Shown: one piece after another, positions 9,219-17,422 of the stretch
Layout of the letters: each line of letters opens with the position of its first letter
How positions within the stretch are numbered: position 1 is the first letter of the stretch
NCBI GenBank assembly: GCA_022510545.1
Contig: JAFLTG010000016.1
Location: 1 to 44,017 of the forward strand
Reading direction: 5' to 3'
From: Lachnospiraceae bacterium
GTDB lineage: Bacteria; Bacillota; Clostridia; Lachnospirales; Lachnospiraceae
DNA: 44,017 bases
Position numbers and translations under genes: made by a program
Notes under the pieces: generated by a model
Databases searched by the model: none
The model's input: the letters and a program-made list of their open reading frames with translations, nothing else
What the model was told of the DNA's origin: nothing

Positions 9219-10493
9219 TTATTTTTTCATATTTAAAAATTCAAACTCAAATTCTTCATCATCTATCATAAAATTCTTAGTCTTCTTCTTTGGTGCAGGT
9301 TTTAACTGACTTTCAGGTTCTTCCTCGTATGTAACTTCCTTAACCGGCATACCCTTTTCACTTTCAACCTTTTTCTTTCTTACAGAAGATGTTTGGACTT
9401 CAGGTATTCTTTCCCGAACAGGTGCAACGTTTTCACGCTTACTGTCGCGCGTTTTTTCGCGTTCTTTCTGTTCCGGTTCCTCTTCACCCTCATATGCTTC
9501 ATAGTATATATCTCTTAACTTAAAGAAGAGTATTGTCAGCGTAAAGGCCATAAGAATGATTACGATAATCATAATGACAATTACAATACGCTGCTTTTTA
9601 ATTGTAGAAGCATCTACAGATTCATTGAGCTCCTGGGAATCCGCCGCAGCCATTAAATCCTCAAGTTTCTGCTTCTTATTTTCAAGATTATTATAAAGGT
9701 ACCATACTCCTCCATCCTCTGTTTCCTCATATACAACTTCAAAATCCCTATTAACAAATACTTCTTCCTGTTCACCGTCTGTTTCAGGATTTTCTTCCGG
9801 ATTTTCACCCGGCTCATCAACCGGCACAAGCTCACCGAGATTCACCAGATCACTGCGTACATAACCTGTCTTCTCCTGTCCGCCTGTTCCGGTAAAAGTA
9901 ATATAGTACCATTCCTTCCCGTCACTTCCGTTTGTCTGTCCGGTGATAACAACCTGTGTATTCTGGGGAATAGTATCCACAACCCCCTTAGTTGTGGAAG
10001 CACCCCCTCTGATTTTGGCTGCCGGCACCTTAATCGAAGCATACTGTGCAGGCATTTCTGTCTCTGCCGGCACTTCAGCCCCTGATGCCACAGGTTCAGG
10101 TGTCGTTTCCTGAGCGGTAGATGTTGACGTCGTGGCAGTCGTTGTACTCTGTACGGTACTTGATGGAACAGTTCCGGATGAGGCATCCTTTTGTACCAGG
10201 TCTGAACGGATATAACCTTTGGTATTGGCATCAACATATATTTCATACCATAATGTTCCGGAAGCATCGGTAATTTCCGCAGTAATGGAAACGGTCTTGC
10301 CCTGTGATGAACTGGCAATCACCTCACTGTTTATATCAGCCGATTCCCTGATCTTAGCCGACGGTGCAGTTACTTTTCCTGTTGCATCCGCAAAACAGAT
10401 AGCTTTGTTTAGTATAAAAAATGCAACAGCACACATAATTATAAACAGTCCCCTTATGACCTTATAATTGCTGTACTTCAGAATTTTTTTCAT
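9219..10493 (-). CDS. Secreted-domain membrane protein with two bacterial SH3 domains
   Basis: The 424 residues show an N-terminal signal/anchor (about 14-36) and two SH3b repeats at about 38-105 and 150-215, each with an AKIR motif near its start and ending in GYxRSDLV. Between them lies a low-complexity Ser/Thr linker. After a Pro/Glu-rich stretch comes a second membrane helix (about 297-322) and a highly charged cytoplasmic tail rich in Lys and Glu. SH3b domains in Firmicutes bind peptidoglycan, so a wall-sensing or wall-anchoring role is plausible but inferred. It lies 78 bp before clpC. The ribosome site (AGG, seven bases) is weak. No catalytic domain is seen. Confidence 0.8.
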   Translation of the reverse strand: MKKILKYSNYKVIRGLFIIMCAVAFFILNKAICFADATGKVTAPSAKIRESADINSEVIASSSQGKTVSITAEITDASGTLWYEIYVDANTKGYIRSDLVQKDASSGTVPSSTVQSTTTATTSTSTAQETTPEPVASGAEVPAETEMPAQYASIKVPAAKIRGGASTTKGVVDTIPQNTQVVITGQTNGSDGKEWYYITFTGTGGQEKTGYVRSDLVNLGELVPVDEPGENPEENPETDGEQEEVFVNRDFEVVYEETEDGGVWYLYNNLENKKQKLEDLMAAADSQELNESVDASTIKKQRIVIVIMIIVIILMAFTLTILFFKLRDIYYEAYEGEEEPEQKEREKTRDSKRENVAPVRERIPEVQTSSVRKKKVESEKGMPVKEVTYEEEPESQLKPAPKKKTKNFMIDDEEFEFEFLNMKK

Positions 10494-10540
10494 ACGTATA
10501 CCTATACCTTTCTATTCACAGCCAAAAAATCATAGATTCT

Positions 10541-11017
10541 TTAACCTTTATCACGTATAAAACGCTTGGTACCTTCCTCTCCATCGGTACGTCCGGTGCC
10601 AAAACCGGACATCATCTTGCTGTGACGCTCATGTATCTTGTTTTCCATTCTTCTGTTAAATTCAACCTCACAATTCGAACATACTCTTCCGGAGCGTATT
10701 GCGGTTCCGCATATCTCGCATTTCAAGAATACAGTCGAACCCTCGGTAATCTCCAAGCGGGATTCCCTGAGCATTGTGCGGATTGTTTTCTGCTTAACCC
10801 CGGTTGCTTCGGCTGCTTCCGCTGCATTTGCACCTCTGTGCTTCTCAATATAATTGCGAACTTTGCCATAGTCATCATATTCAACATTTCTGCATTTTTC
10901 ACATTTATATTCCCCACAACCCTTAAAAATCATAACACCGCCACACTTAGAACATTCCTGCGGTCTGTTATATACGTCAAATTCCTCTAATATTTTTAAT
11001 TTATCTAACCTATCCAT
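10541..11017 (-). CDS. Two zinc-ribbon modules flanking a helix-turn-helix, putative regulator
   Basis: The 158-residue protein begins with a four-Cys knuckle pair (CSKCGG and CEKC), continues with a helix-turn-helix-like stretch at about 60-90 (NAAEAAEATGVKQKTIRTML), and has a second knuckle pair (CEICG and CSNCE). It ends in a basic tail. The layout resembles the flagellar-operon YvyF/TIGR03826 group, but no flagellar gene is near. A TTG codon 15 bases upstream extends the frame. GGGGG eight bases before the ATG at 11017 points to that ATG. It follows purD by 60 bp and precedes the SH3b gene by 47 bp. A DNA-binding role is inferred. Confidence 0.72.
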   Translation of the reverse strand: MDRLDKLKILEEFDVYNRPQECSKCGGVMIFKGCGEYKCEKCRNVEYDDYGKVRNYIEKHRGANAAEAAEATGVKQKTIRTMLRESRLEITEGSTVFLKCEICGTAIRSGRVCSNCEVEFNRRMENKIHERHSKMMSGFGTGRTDGEEGTKRFIRDKG

Positions 11018-11077
11018 ATTACCAACCCCCAATTGCTGTATTTACACTTTAATCCCCATTCTTGCCCATTCTTCACA

Positions 11078-12349
11078 CTATGCCTCATCTATTGCCTTTC
11101 CAATATCGGAGCGCATATATTTATTATCAAAACTTACCCATTCCGTCGCCTTGTAAGCATTGGCTCTCGCCTCTTTCAAAGTAGCTCCGGTTGCGGTTAC
11201 ACCCAGCACCCTTCCGCCGTTTGTGACAATCCTGCCATTATCCAGTTTCGTGCCGGCATGGAAACAATAACATCCGTTATTATTTTCAAAAGCTTCCAAT
11301 CCCCCAATCGGATAGCCTTTTTCATAGGATATAGGGTAACCATCGGAAGCCAGAACCACACAAACCGCGGCATTATCTTCAAACTGAAGATCAATTTTGT
11401 CTAAAGTGCCGTCTATACAGGCTTCCACAACCTCGATGATATCATTTTTCATACGCGGAAGTACAACCTGTGCTTCAGGATCCCCAAAGCGGGCATTATA
11501 CTCAAGTACCCTTGGACCTTTCTCCGTAAGCATCAGTCCGAAGAAAATCACTCCCTTGAAAGGTCTTCCTTCTGCCACCATTGCATCGACTGTTGCCTGA
11601 TATATATACTTTTTACAGAAAGCATCCACTTCATCCGTGTAAAAAGGACTTGGTGAAAAGGTTCCCATCCCTCCGGTATTCGGACCCTTATCTCCATCTT
11701 TCGCACGTTTGTGATCCTGTGCCGATGACATGATCTTAATTGTCTTACCGTCAACAAAGGATAATACGGAAACTTCCCTTCCGGTCATAAATTCCTCAAT
11801 CACCATGCGGCTTCCGGCATCACCAAACTTCTTATCTTCCATTATGCTCTTAACACCGTCCAAAGCTTCATCCAAATTATTACAAATCAGCACTCCTTTG
11901 CCAAGCGCTAGTCCGTCAGCCTTAAGAACTATAGGCATTTTGGCGGTTTTAAGATACTCCGCAGCTTTTTTCGGGTCATCAAAGGTCTCGTATGCGGCAG
12001 TCGGTATATTGTATTTTTTCATAAGTTCTTTGGAAAACGCCTTACTTCCCTCTAAAATCGCGGCATTCTTCCTTGGGCCGAATACTCTAAGCCCCTCCGC
12101 CTCCATTACATCTACAAGACCGCCTACCAGCGGATCATCCATACCCACGATTGTTAAGTCTATAGAATTTTCTTTGGCGAATGCGGTTAATTTATCAAAT
12201 TCCATAGCACCTATCGGAACGCATTCGGCTATCTGACCGATTCCTGCATTTCCGGGTGCACAGTATATTTTATCGACCTTACTGCTTTTTGCCACACTTG
12301 ATGCAATCGCATGTTCACGGCCGCCGCTTCCTACTATCAATACTTTCAT
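11078..12349 (-). CDS. purD: Phosphoribosylamine-glycine ligase
   Basis: PurD makes glycinamide ribonucleotide from phosphoribosylamine, glycine and ATP, the second step of purine synthesis. The 423 residues have the ATP-grasp fold: N-terminal VGSGGREHAIA, glycine-rich loop GLALGKGVLI, and the metal-binding stretch EYNARFGDPEAQVV. Length is normal. It is the last gene of the pur operon, 18 bp after purN. No terminator with a T-run follows it, so the operon may read on into the zinc-ribbon gene. Confidence 0.97.
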   Translation of the reverse strand: MKVLIVGSGGREHAIASSVAKSSKVDKIYCAPGNAGIGQIAECVPIGAMEFDKLTAFAKENSIDLTIVGMDDPLVGGLVDVMEAEGLRVFGPRKNAAILEGSKAFSKELMKKYNIPTAAYETFDDPKKAAEYLKTAKMPIVLKADGLALGKGVLICNNLDEALDGVKSIMEDKKFGDAGSRMVIEEFMTGREVSVLSFVDGKTIKIMSSAQDHKRAKDGDKGPNTGGMGTFSPSPFYTDEVDAFCKKYIYQATVDAMVAEGRPFKGVIFFGLMLTEKGPRVLEYNARFGDPEAQVVLPRMKNDIIEVVEACIDGTLDKIDLQFEDNAAVCVVLASDGYPISYEKGYPIGGLEAFENNNGCYCFHAGTKLDNGRIVTNGGRVLGVTATGATLKEARANAYKATEWVSFDNKYMRSDIGKAIDEA

Positions 12350-12367
12350 GTATATACCAAGCCTTTC

Positions 12368-12976
12368 CTAATTAATAACACTTGTGATTTTATTATTGGC
12401 TATCATATCTATCGCCTTGGGAAGAAGTTCCCATTCAGCCTGCTCCATAACTCTCTTTTGCAGCACTTCAGGGGTATCACCCTCTTCCACATAAACTGCC
12501 TTCTGTAAGATTATCTGTCCCGTATCGGTACCTTCATCCACAAAATGTACCGTGGCTCCGGTGACTTTCACGCCTTTTTTTAAAGCTTCCTCATGCACCT
12601 TCAGCCCGTAAAATCCCTTGCCGCAAAAAGACGGAATAAGCGAGGGATGTATATTAATGATACGGTTTCTGTATTCATGGATAATCTGCTCGGGAAGTAC
12701 CACCAGGAACCCTGCAAGTACGATCAGATCCGGCTCTTTCTCATTAATTGCCTGTAATAAAGCCATGTTAAACTTTTCTCTGTCATCATAGTCCTTAGGA
12801 GACACGCAGACTGCATCAATCCCTGCGCCTTTAGCACGTTCAAGTGCATAGGCATTACGATTATTGCTGATAACCCGTACTATCTGTGCATTGGTTATCT
12901 TTCCATCTGCCACCGCGTCAATTATTGCCTGCAGATTAGTCCCTCCGCCTGAGACGCACACAAGTACTTTTAACAT
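12368..12976 (-). CDS. purN: Phosphoribosylglycinamide formyltransferase (folate-dependent)
   Basis: PurN transfers a formyl group from 10-formyl-tetrahydrofolate to glycinamide ribonucleotide. The 202 residues show GGGTNLQAIID for phosphate binding, the catalytic Asn and His in INIHPSLIPSF, and the catalytic Asp in VDEGTDTGQIIL. Length and motifs match the family. It lies 30 bp after purM and 18 bp before purD. Confidence 0.97.
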   Translation of the reverse strand: MLKVLVCVSGGGTNLQAIIDAVADGKITNAQIVRVISNNRNAYALERAKGAGIDAVCVSPKDYDDREKFNMALLQAINEKEPDLIVLAGFLVVLPEQIIHEYRNRIINIHPSLIPSFCGKGFYGLKVHEEALKKGVKVTGATVHFVDEGTDTGQIILQKAVYVEEGDTPEVLQKRVMEQAEWELLPKAIDMIANNKITSVIN

Positions 12977-13006
12977 TTATGCTCCTCCATCAATCTATAA
13001 CTATAT

Positions 13007-14032
13007 TCAGACCAATGTGACACCCTTTTCTCCTGCTGTTGTCTGTCCGATTATATAAGGGGTCTCGCCTGCTGCCTCTATTGCTTTCATAGTCTTATCT
13101 ACATCAGCACCATCCACTGCCAGTACCATTCCAAGTCCCATATTATAAGTATTATACATCATCTTCTCTTCAAGATTGCCTGTCTTTTGAAGTAATTTAA
13201 ATATCGGCGGAATTTGGTATGAATCTTTTTTAATCTCGGCATTTATGCCATCCGGAAGCATTCTCGGAATATTCTCATAGAAACCGCCGCCGGTAATATG
13301 GCTGCAGCCCTTTACCGTAACTCCCGCATCCTTAACGGATTTAAGAGCTTTGACATATATTTTGGTTGGCTTAAGCAGAGCCTCGCCAAGTGTCTCTCCA
13401 AGCTCATCATAATATGTATCAAGACTTTCTTTTGACATATCAAATACTTTTCTTACAAGTGAAAAACCATTACTGTGCACGCCTGAGGAAGCAATTCCAA
13501 TAAGCGTATCACCGGGTTTGATATTCTCTCCTGTTATCAAATCCTTCTCATCAACTACACCTACCGCAAAACCGGCAAGGTCATATTCATCTTCCGGATA
13601 AAAACCTGGCATCTCTGCGGTTTCTCCGCCTATCAATGCCGCCCCCGACTGCTTGCAGCCATCGGCAACTCCTTTGACTATAAGAGCTATCTTCTCCGGA
13701 AAATTTTTGCCGCAGGCAATATAGTCCAAGAAAAACAACGGTTCACCGCCTGCGCAGGCAATATCGTTCACGCACATTGCCACACAGTCAATGCCTACGG
13801 TGTCATGTTTATCCAGCAAAAATGCCAGCTTGAGTTTGGTTCCCACACCATCTGTACCTGACACCAGTGTCGGTTTTTCCATATCTTTTATTTTAGCAAG
13901 GGAAAAAGCACCTGAAAATCCACCCAGTCCGCCCAGAACTTCCGGACGCATAGTTTCGTTTACATGTTTTTTTATCAGTTCTACCGATTTATAACCCGCC
14001 TCAATATTTACGCCTGCTGATTTGTAGTCCAT
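13007..14032 (-). CDS. purM: Phosphoribosylformylglycinamidine cyclo-ligase (AIR synthetase)
   Basis: PurM closes the imidazole ring to give aminoimidazole ribonucleotide. The 341 residues contain the N-terminal DYKSAGVNI, the ATP-site loop [10 protein letters not shown], and [11 protein letters not shown], all hallmarks of the PurM/SelD fold. The start follows GGAGGGC-like purines weakly but is the conserved MDYK start. It lies 20 bp after purE. Confidence 0.97.
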   Translation of the reverse strand: MDYKSAGVNIEAGYKSVELIKKHVNETMRPEVLGGLGGFSGAFSLAKIKDMEKPTLVSGTDGVGTKLKLAFLLDKHDTVGIDCVAMCVNDIACAGGEPLFFLDYIACGKNFPEKIALIVKGVADGCKQSGAALIGGETAEMPGFYPEDEYDLAGFAVGVVDEKDLITGENIKPGDTLIGIASSGVHSNGFSLVRKVFDMSKESLDTYYDELGETLGEALLKPTKIYVKALKSVKDAGVTVKGCSHITGGGFYENIPRMLPDGINAEIKKDSYQIPPIFKLLQKTGNLEEKMMYNTYNMGLGMVLAVDGADVDKTMKAIEAAGETPYIIGQTTAGEKGVTLV

Positions 14033-14052
14033 TTTTGCCCTCCGTTAATAGT

Positions 14053-14553
14053 TTAGTAATTCTTATATCCCGTTTCCTGTAATCTTGCGTCTTTTTCCTG
14101 AACGCTCTCTTTCAATTTAAGAGAATAGTCCTTCAAACGCTGTAACAGCTCAGGGTCCGATGTTGCCAGGATTTTGGCAGCAAGGATTCCGGCATTCTGT
14201 CCTCCGTTTATTGCAACCGTTGCAACCGGGATTCCGGAAGGCATCTGCACTATGGAATAAAGTGAATCCACTCCGCCCAGATCAGATGTCTTCATAGGTA
14301 TTCCTATGACTGGCATCGGAAAAATTGCCGCGCACATACCCGGTAAATGAGCAGCCTTTCCGGCTCCGGCAATTATCACCTTAAAACCTTTGTTTTCCGC
14401 GCTCTTGGCATATTCAAAAAATACATCCGGCTCTCTGTGGGCCGATATTATTTTCATCTCATATGAGATTCCGAGTTCTTCCAAAATGTCTGCAGCCTTC
14501 GCCATTACCGGCATATCCGAATCGCTGCCCATTACTATTCCTACTTGTGCCAT
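14053..14553 (-). CDS. purE: N5-carboxyaminoimidazole ribonucleotide mutase (class I PurE)
   Basis: PurE shifts the carboxyl group of N5-CAIR to give CAIR. The 166 residues carry GSDSDMP at 9-15, SAHREPD at about 41-47 with the catalytic His, and AGKAAHLPGMCA. No purK is seen in this window; it may lie elsewhere. It is the first gene of the purE-purM-purN-purD operon, with GGAGG eight bases before ATG and the only clear promoter of the operon just upstream. Confidence 0.97.
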   Translation of the reverse strand: MAQVGIVMGSDSDMPVMAKAADILEELGISYEMKIISAHREPDVFFEYAKSAENKGFKVIIAGAGKAAHLPGMCAAIFPMPVIGIPMKTSDLGGVDSLYSIVQMPSGIPVATVAINGGQNAGILAAKILATSDPELLQRLKDYSLKLKESVQEKDARLQETGYKNY

Positions 14554-14578
14554 ATATAAATCCTCCGTTCGTCATCCA

Positions 14579-14645
14579 CAATATCTTGTGGCAAAAAGCA
14601 ATCTACTCCATTTATAGTGTACTAAATTTTGTGCCAATAAGCAAT
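14579..14645 (-). repeat. Two 24-bp direct repeats flanking the pur promoter, candidate operator
   Basis: Copies at 14579-14602 and 14622-14645 match at 19 of 24 positions and share TTGTG and AAGCAAT on the plus strand. Their starts are 43 bp apart, close to four helical turns. The upstream copy covers the -35 element and the downstream copy starts at the expected transcription start. The downstream copy also overlaps a perfect 6-bp hairpin, CCACAA/TTGTGG, at 14576-14591. Confidence 0.6.
14611..14637 (-). promoter_or_regulatory. Putative sigma-A promoter of the pur operon
   Basis: On the minus strand TTGGCA (14632-14637) and TATAAA (14611-14616) are spaced by 15 bases. The short spacer is off optimum; ATAAAT one base downstream gives 16. 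The predicted start would fall near 14603, at the edge of the downstream copy of a 24-bp direct repeat. Confidence 0.5.
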
Positions 14646-14663
14646 ATTAATTTCATTAAAAAA

Positions 14664-14697
14664 TAATTAAAAAGAGTCAGTGCGATGACTGACTCTT
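14664..14697 (-). terminator. Intrinsic terminator overlapping the 3' end of the aminopeptidase gene
   Basis: AAGAGTCAGT and ACTGACTCTT form a perfect 10-bp stem (14688-14697 with 14672-14681) with a six-base loop, followed on the minus strand by TTTTTAATTATTTTTT. The stem contains the last codons and the TGA stop (14677-14679), so the hairpin is partly coding. It separates the aminopeptidase unit from the pur promoter. Confidence 0.9.
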
Positions 14698-16761
14698 TTC
14701 AAACGCTTCGTTAAGGACTTTACAGCCTTCCAGAACAAATTTTCCTTCAATGATAATTGGAATAACTTCGTTTTCACCTGTCACAACCGAAAGTTCTCCC
14801 AGCTCATCATAAGGTATTGTAATATCCGTATGGCAGTTATAATACGCTTTCTCGGTATCTTCGGTACGCAAAACAGATACTTCATTATCCCTTGCTATTA
14901 TTTCTTTTCCGTCTGGATTGTATACTTTCACATCTTCCGAGTGAGAATAACAAGTATCGCCTACCGCAAAGTGAGGCCCTGTTTTTTCCGCTATCAGTAT
15001 CGGCATCTTATCTTCGATTCCGTATTTTCTGGCGGCCACATAAGCAGTGGTATTGGTGCCAATCGCAAACTCACCGATTGGAAGGGTGTCGTGGTTATAG
15101 AGTACGTTATCCTTAATATATTTTTTATTTTCCTCCTGCGTATCGAAATTGGCACAGTCATATTCGGTGACCATTCCGTTTTCAAAACGAATAGACAGAT
15201 CCTTATACTCCAGTTCGCCCAAAAATACCCGTGTCACATGAAGAATACCTTCGGTTCCTTCAAGCTTTGGGGATGTGAAAACCTCTCCTACCGGAATGTT
15301 AACATCCGCAACACAGTTTTCAAAATTGGTCTCTTTCTCCGGATTTTTCAAAGTGTGTAAATTTATTTTTAAATTGGTACGATTAGCTCCCATACCTTTT
15401 ATCAGAACATAAGTCCCTTTATCAAGTGTATCGATGATTGTCTGCTGAATACCTTGATACAGCTTATAATCCAACGTATTTATACGTATTATCTCATCAA
15501 ATATTTCCTCATACTGCTCTCCTATATCCGGAACCGGAAATGCTATGATCGTAAAACTCCGTTCTTCACCTTTTATATATTTATTCTGCAGCGCTCCAAG
15601 TTTGGACATATATTCTACGGAAAGTTTCTGCTGCTTATCGCTAAGCTTGCAGGCACTTTCTTTATTCTGAGGAACAAAGGGCAGCTCGCCAAATATTTCA
15701 AGCACAGCCGGACCTCCAAAGAGGGCAGCTTCATTTTTAAGTTCCTCATATGCTTTCTGCATACATTCAAGCCTGCGCTCTACAATCGTCCCATCCAGAA
15801 AAATCGCCTGATCATCCTTGTGGTCATAATCGAACTGCTTATTCGGATTTGCACCAAAATATCCATTCTTATTTACGTTACGCCCTTGAAAAATACTGTA
15901 ACCCGCACGATATGCCGTAGACTTTAGACCGATTTGGTCAAAATTGAGCACCGCCTGCCTCATCATCCTTTCAAAGCCGAGCGCATAACGAATATTCACA
16001 GTTTTTTTAATAGAAATATCCTTATTACCCACCTCAAATCCGATGCGGTATCCCTCCGTATAAGTGTCAGCCATAAGGCGCAGAGTATTTTCTGACAGTT
16101 GTGTCAGGTGCTTTGCGGTCCTGATTTCATTCTCTGTCACATACTCACCATAGTAATATAAATACCTTATATCCGATAAGTCACTCTCCATTATTATCCG
16201 GGTGGCAAAATCACGCTGCGGAAGAAGCTGGGCTGCAAGCCTTTCGTATGCCTGTATTTCATAATAATCATTTACATACCAGTAAATAATTTGTCGCAGG
16301 TGTTCTTTCGCCGGAATTTCTTCAGAAAAGTTTTGATACACTTCCAATAGCAGTTCCATACGAATGACCATGTCAGTCAATATCTGCTCATATGCCGCAG
16401 GGATCATCCCTCTAAGCTCTGTATATACAAAACTCAGTTCCCGTCCTATTGACTCACCAAGACAATCTACTGCATAATCAGGATTGGCATAGCTGTTTGC
16501 ATAGTTCTCCGGAAGGATGTCCTCATACAATGCACGGTTTCTCCTTTGCAACTCCTCTAAGGAAGCCTTATACAAACTGCCGTCCGCAACAAAGTTCCAT
16601 GTATCAACCATCATCAGGACAAACTCAGCCATACATTTAAAATAGTCCTGATAAACCTTGTCACAAATTTGCTCTGATGGAATCTGAGTTATCCGTTCCA
16701 GTGACAGATTATATCTTTCCTGTAATATCTCTGCTTCCTGAATTTTATCTATTTCCTGCAT
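14677..16761 (-). CDS. Large M29-family metallo-aminopeptidase with an N-terminal helical domain
   Basis: The C-terminal half (about 400-694) is an M29 aminopeptidase, a family of two-metal cytoplasmic exopeptidases such as AmpS/AmpT. Candidate metal and catalytic residues are present in order: Glu493 (GEVFTSP), Glu564 (PIGEFAIG), His597 (EKTGPHFAVG), and His644/Asp646 (NCHTDITIP). A Tyr near 605 fits the catalytic Tyr. The first 350 or so residues are rich in helices and Tyr and are not part of the usual 410-aa enzyme, so this is an enlarged version. AAAGGGA precedes ATG. The gene follows a small membrane protein gene by 57 bp. Peptide substrate preference cannot be judged. Confidence 0.82.
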   Translation of the reverse strand: MQEIDKIQEAEILQERYNLSLERITQIPSEQICDKVYQDYFKCMAEFVLMMVDTWNFVADGSLYKASLEELQRRNRALYEDILPENYANSYANPDYAVDCLGESIGRELSFVYTELRGMIPAAYEQILTDMVIRMELLLEVYQNFSEEIPAKEHLRQIIYWYVNDYYEIQAYERLAAQLLPQRDFATRIIMESDLSDIRYLYYYGEYVTENEIRTAKHLTQLSENTLRLMADTYTEGYRIGFEVGNKDISIKKTVNIRYALGFERMMRQAVLNFDQIGLKSTAYRAGYSIFQGRNVNKNGYFGANPNKQFDYDHKDDQAIFLDGTIVERRLECMQKAYEELKNEAALFGGPAVLEIFGELPFVPQNKESACKLSDKQQKLSVEYMSKLGALQNKYIKGEERSFTIIAFPVPDIGEQYEEIFDEIIRINTLDYKLYQGIQQTIIDTLDKGTYVLIKGMGANRTNLKINLHTLKNPEKETNFENCVADVNIPVGEVFTSPKLEGTEGILHVTRVFLGELEYKDLSIRFENGMVTEYDCANFDTQEENKKYIKDNVLYNHDTLPIGEFAIGTNTTAYVAARKYGIEDKMPILIAEKTGPHFAVGDTCYSHSEDVKVYNPDGKEIIARDNEVSVLRTEDTEKAYYNCHTDITIPYDELGELSVVTGENEVIPIIIEGKFVLEGCKVLNEAFEKSQSSH

Positions 16762-16818
16762 TTTATCGTCCCTTTCATATAAATTGTTTTAATTTAAGGT
16801 TGTGAGAGATTGAGAAAT

Positions 16819-17148
16819 CTACATACCAACTCCATATGCCCCCGCATATAAAATAAGACTAATGACCGCAAGCGCCGCAACATTCAACACTATCCCCAGA
16901 TATGAAAAGAAATAGTATTTATCTTTTTCCGTTTTGGAAATGACTCCAAGAGTCACTCCCACAAAGGCAAATATTGTAACAAGCAGGGCAGCCGCCCCAT
17001 ATTCACGCGGCACATTTCCTGAATTGCGGTAGCTCATTATAAGGGCATAAGCCAGTGTGACAAGGGATATTACACCTAGTATCGTTGCCATTATTCCTTT
17101 GGTCGTATGGCTTTTATTTGTAAAAATATAGCTGTTCTTACGGCTCAT
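16819..17148 (-). CDS. Small three-helix membrane protein of unknown function
   Basis: The 109 residues have a polar N-terminus (SRKNSYIFTNKSHTTKG) and three hydrophobic helices at about 20-40, 50-70 and 80-102. I do not recognise the family. An upstream extension of 19 codons exists, but AAAGGAG five bases before the ATG at 17148 decides the start. A strong terminator ends only about 16 bases before this ATG, so transcription must arrive by read-through or from a promoter overlapping the hairpin. The neighbours are an aminopeptidase downstream and a 50-aa membrane peptide upstream. Confidence 0.7.
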   Translation of the reverse strand: MSRKNSYIFTNKSHTTKGIMATILGVISLVTLAYALIMSYRNSGNVPREYGAAALLVTIFAFVGVTLGVISKTEKDKYYFFSYLGIVLNVAALAVISLILYAGAYGVGM

Positions 17149-17163
17149 AAGTACTCCTTTTTC

Positions 17164-17203
17164 TATAAAAAAGTCAGGCCCATCCGCCTGACTTGTGATG
17201 GGC
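17164..17203 (-). terminator. Terminator with a mutually exclusive alternative hairpin (attenuator-like)
   Basis: On the minus strand AAGTCAGGC (17186-17194) pairs perfectly with GCCTGACTT (17171-17179) around a six-base loop, and TTTTATA follows. A second perfect pairing, GCCCATC (17197-17203) with GATGGGC (17178-17184), uses part of the terminator loop and 3' arm. The two structures cannot coexist, which is the arrangement of a transcription attenuator. It lies between the 50-aa and 109-aa membrane protein genes. Confidence 0.75.
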
Positions 17204-17228
17204 ATTCTCCGCCATACCCATTATCATA

Positions 17229-17381
17229 TCAGAATAATATCTTGTTTCTACCGGCCAGAAGCTTGGCTCCGCCGATAAGAAGCAGGACTCCTCCTGTAAC
17301 TCCGAATACTATTGATATCACTCCAATTGCGATATTCATAGCTCCGGCACCGCCCATTGTTTTATATGTTCTTTCTTCCAT
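17229..17381 (-). CDS. 50-aa single-span membrane peptide, unknown function
   Basis: A short frame reads MEERTYKTMGGAGAMN and then one long Gly-rich hydrophobic span (about 15-42) before a basic end (AGRNKILF, stop TGA). AAAGGA lies 11 bases before ATG. It sits 41 bp after pyrE and is followed by a perfect terminator 26 bp downstream, so pyrE and this gene form a natural unit. It matches no family I know. The clean frame, ribosome site and hydrophobic pattern support a real small gene. Confidence 0.6.
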   Translation of the reverse strand: MEERTYKTMGGAGAMNIAIGVISIVFGVTGGVLLLIGGAKLLAGRNKILF

Positions 17382-17422
17382 TATGATATCATTCCTTTCC
17401 GCAAGCCAATAAGGCTCATTTA

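Noticed and set aside
11047-11065. Near-identical 19-base stretch shared with 37633-37651 (GCAAGAATGGGG then GATTAA)
   Set aside because: It matches with one indel, but a match of this length can arise by chance in a window of this size, and both places are purine-rich ribosome-site regions.
14554-14676. A purine riboswitch in the pur leader
   Set aside because: No three-way junction core was seen; the leader is only about 50 bases and is better described by direct repeats and a short hairpin.
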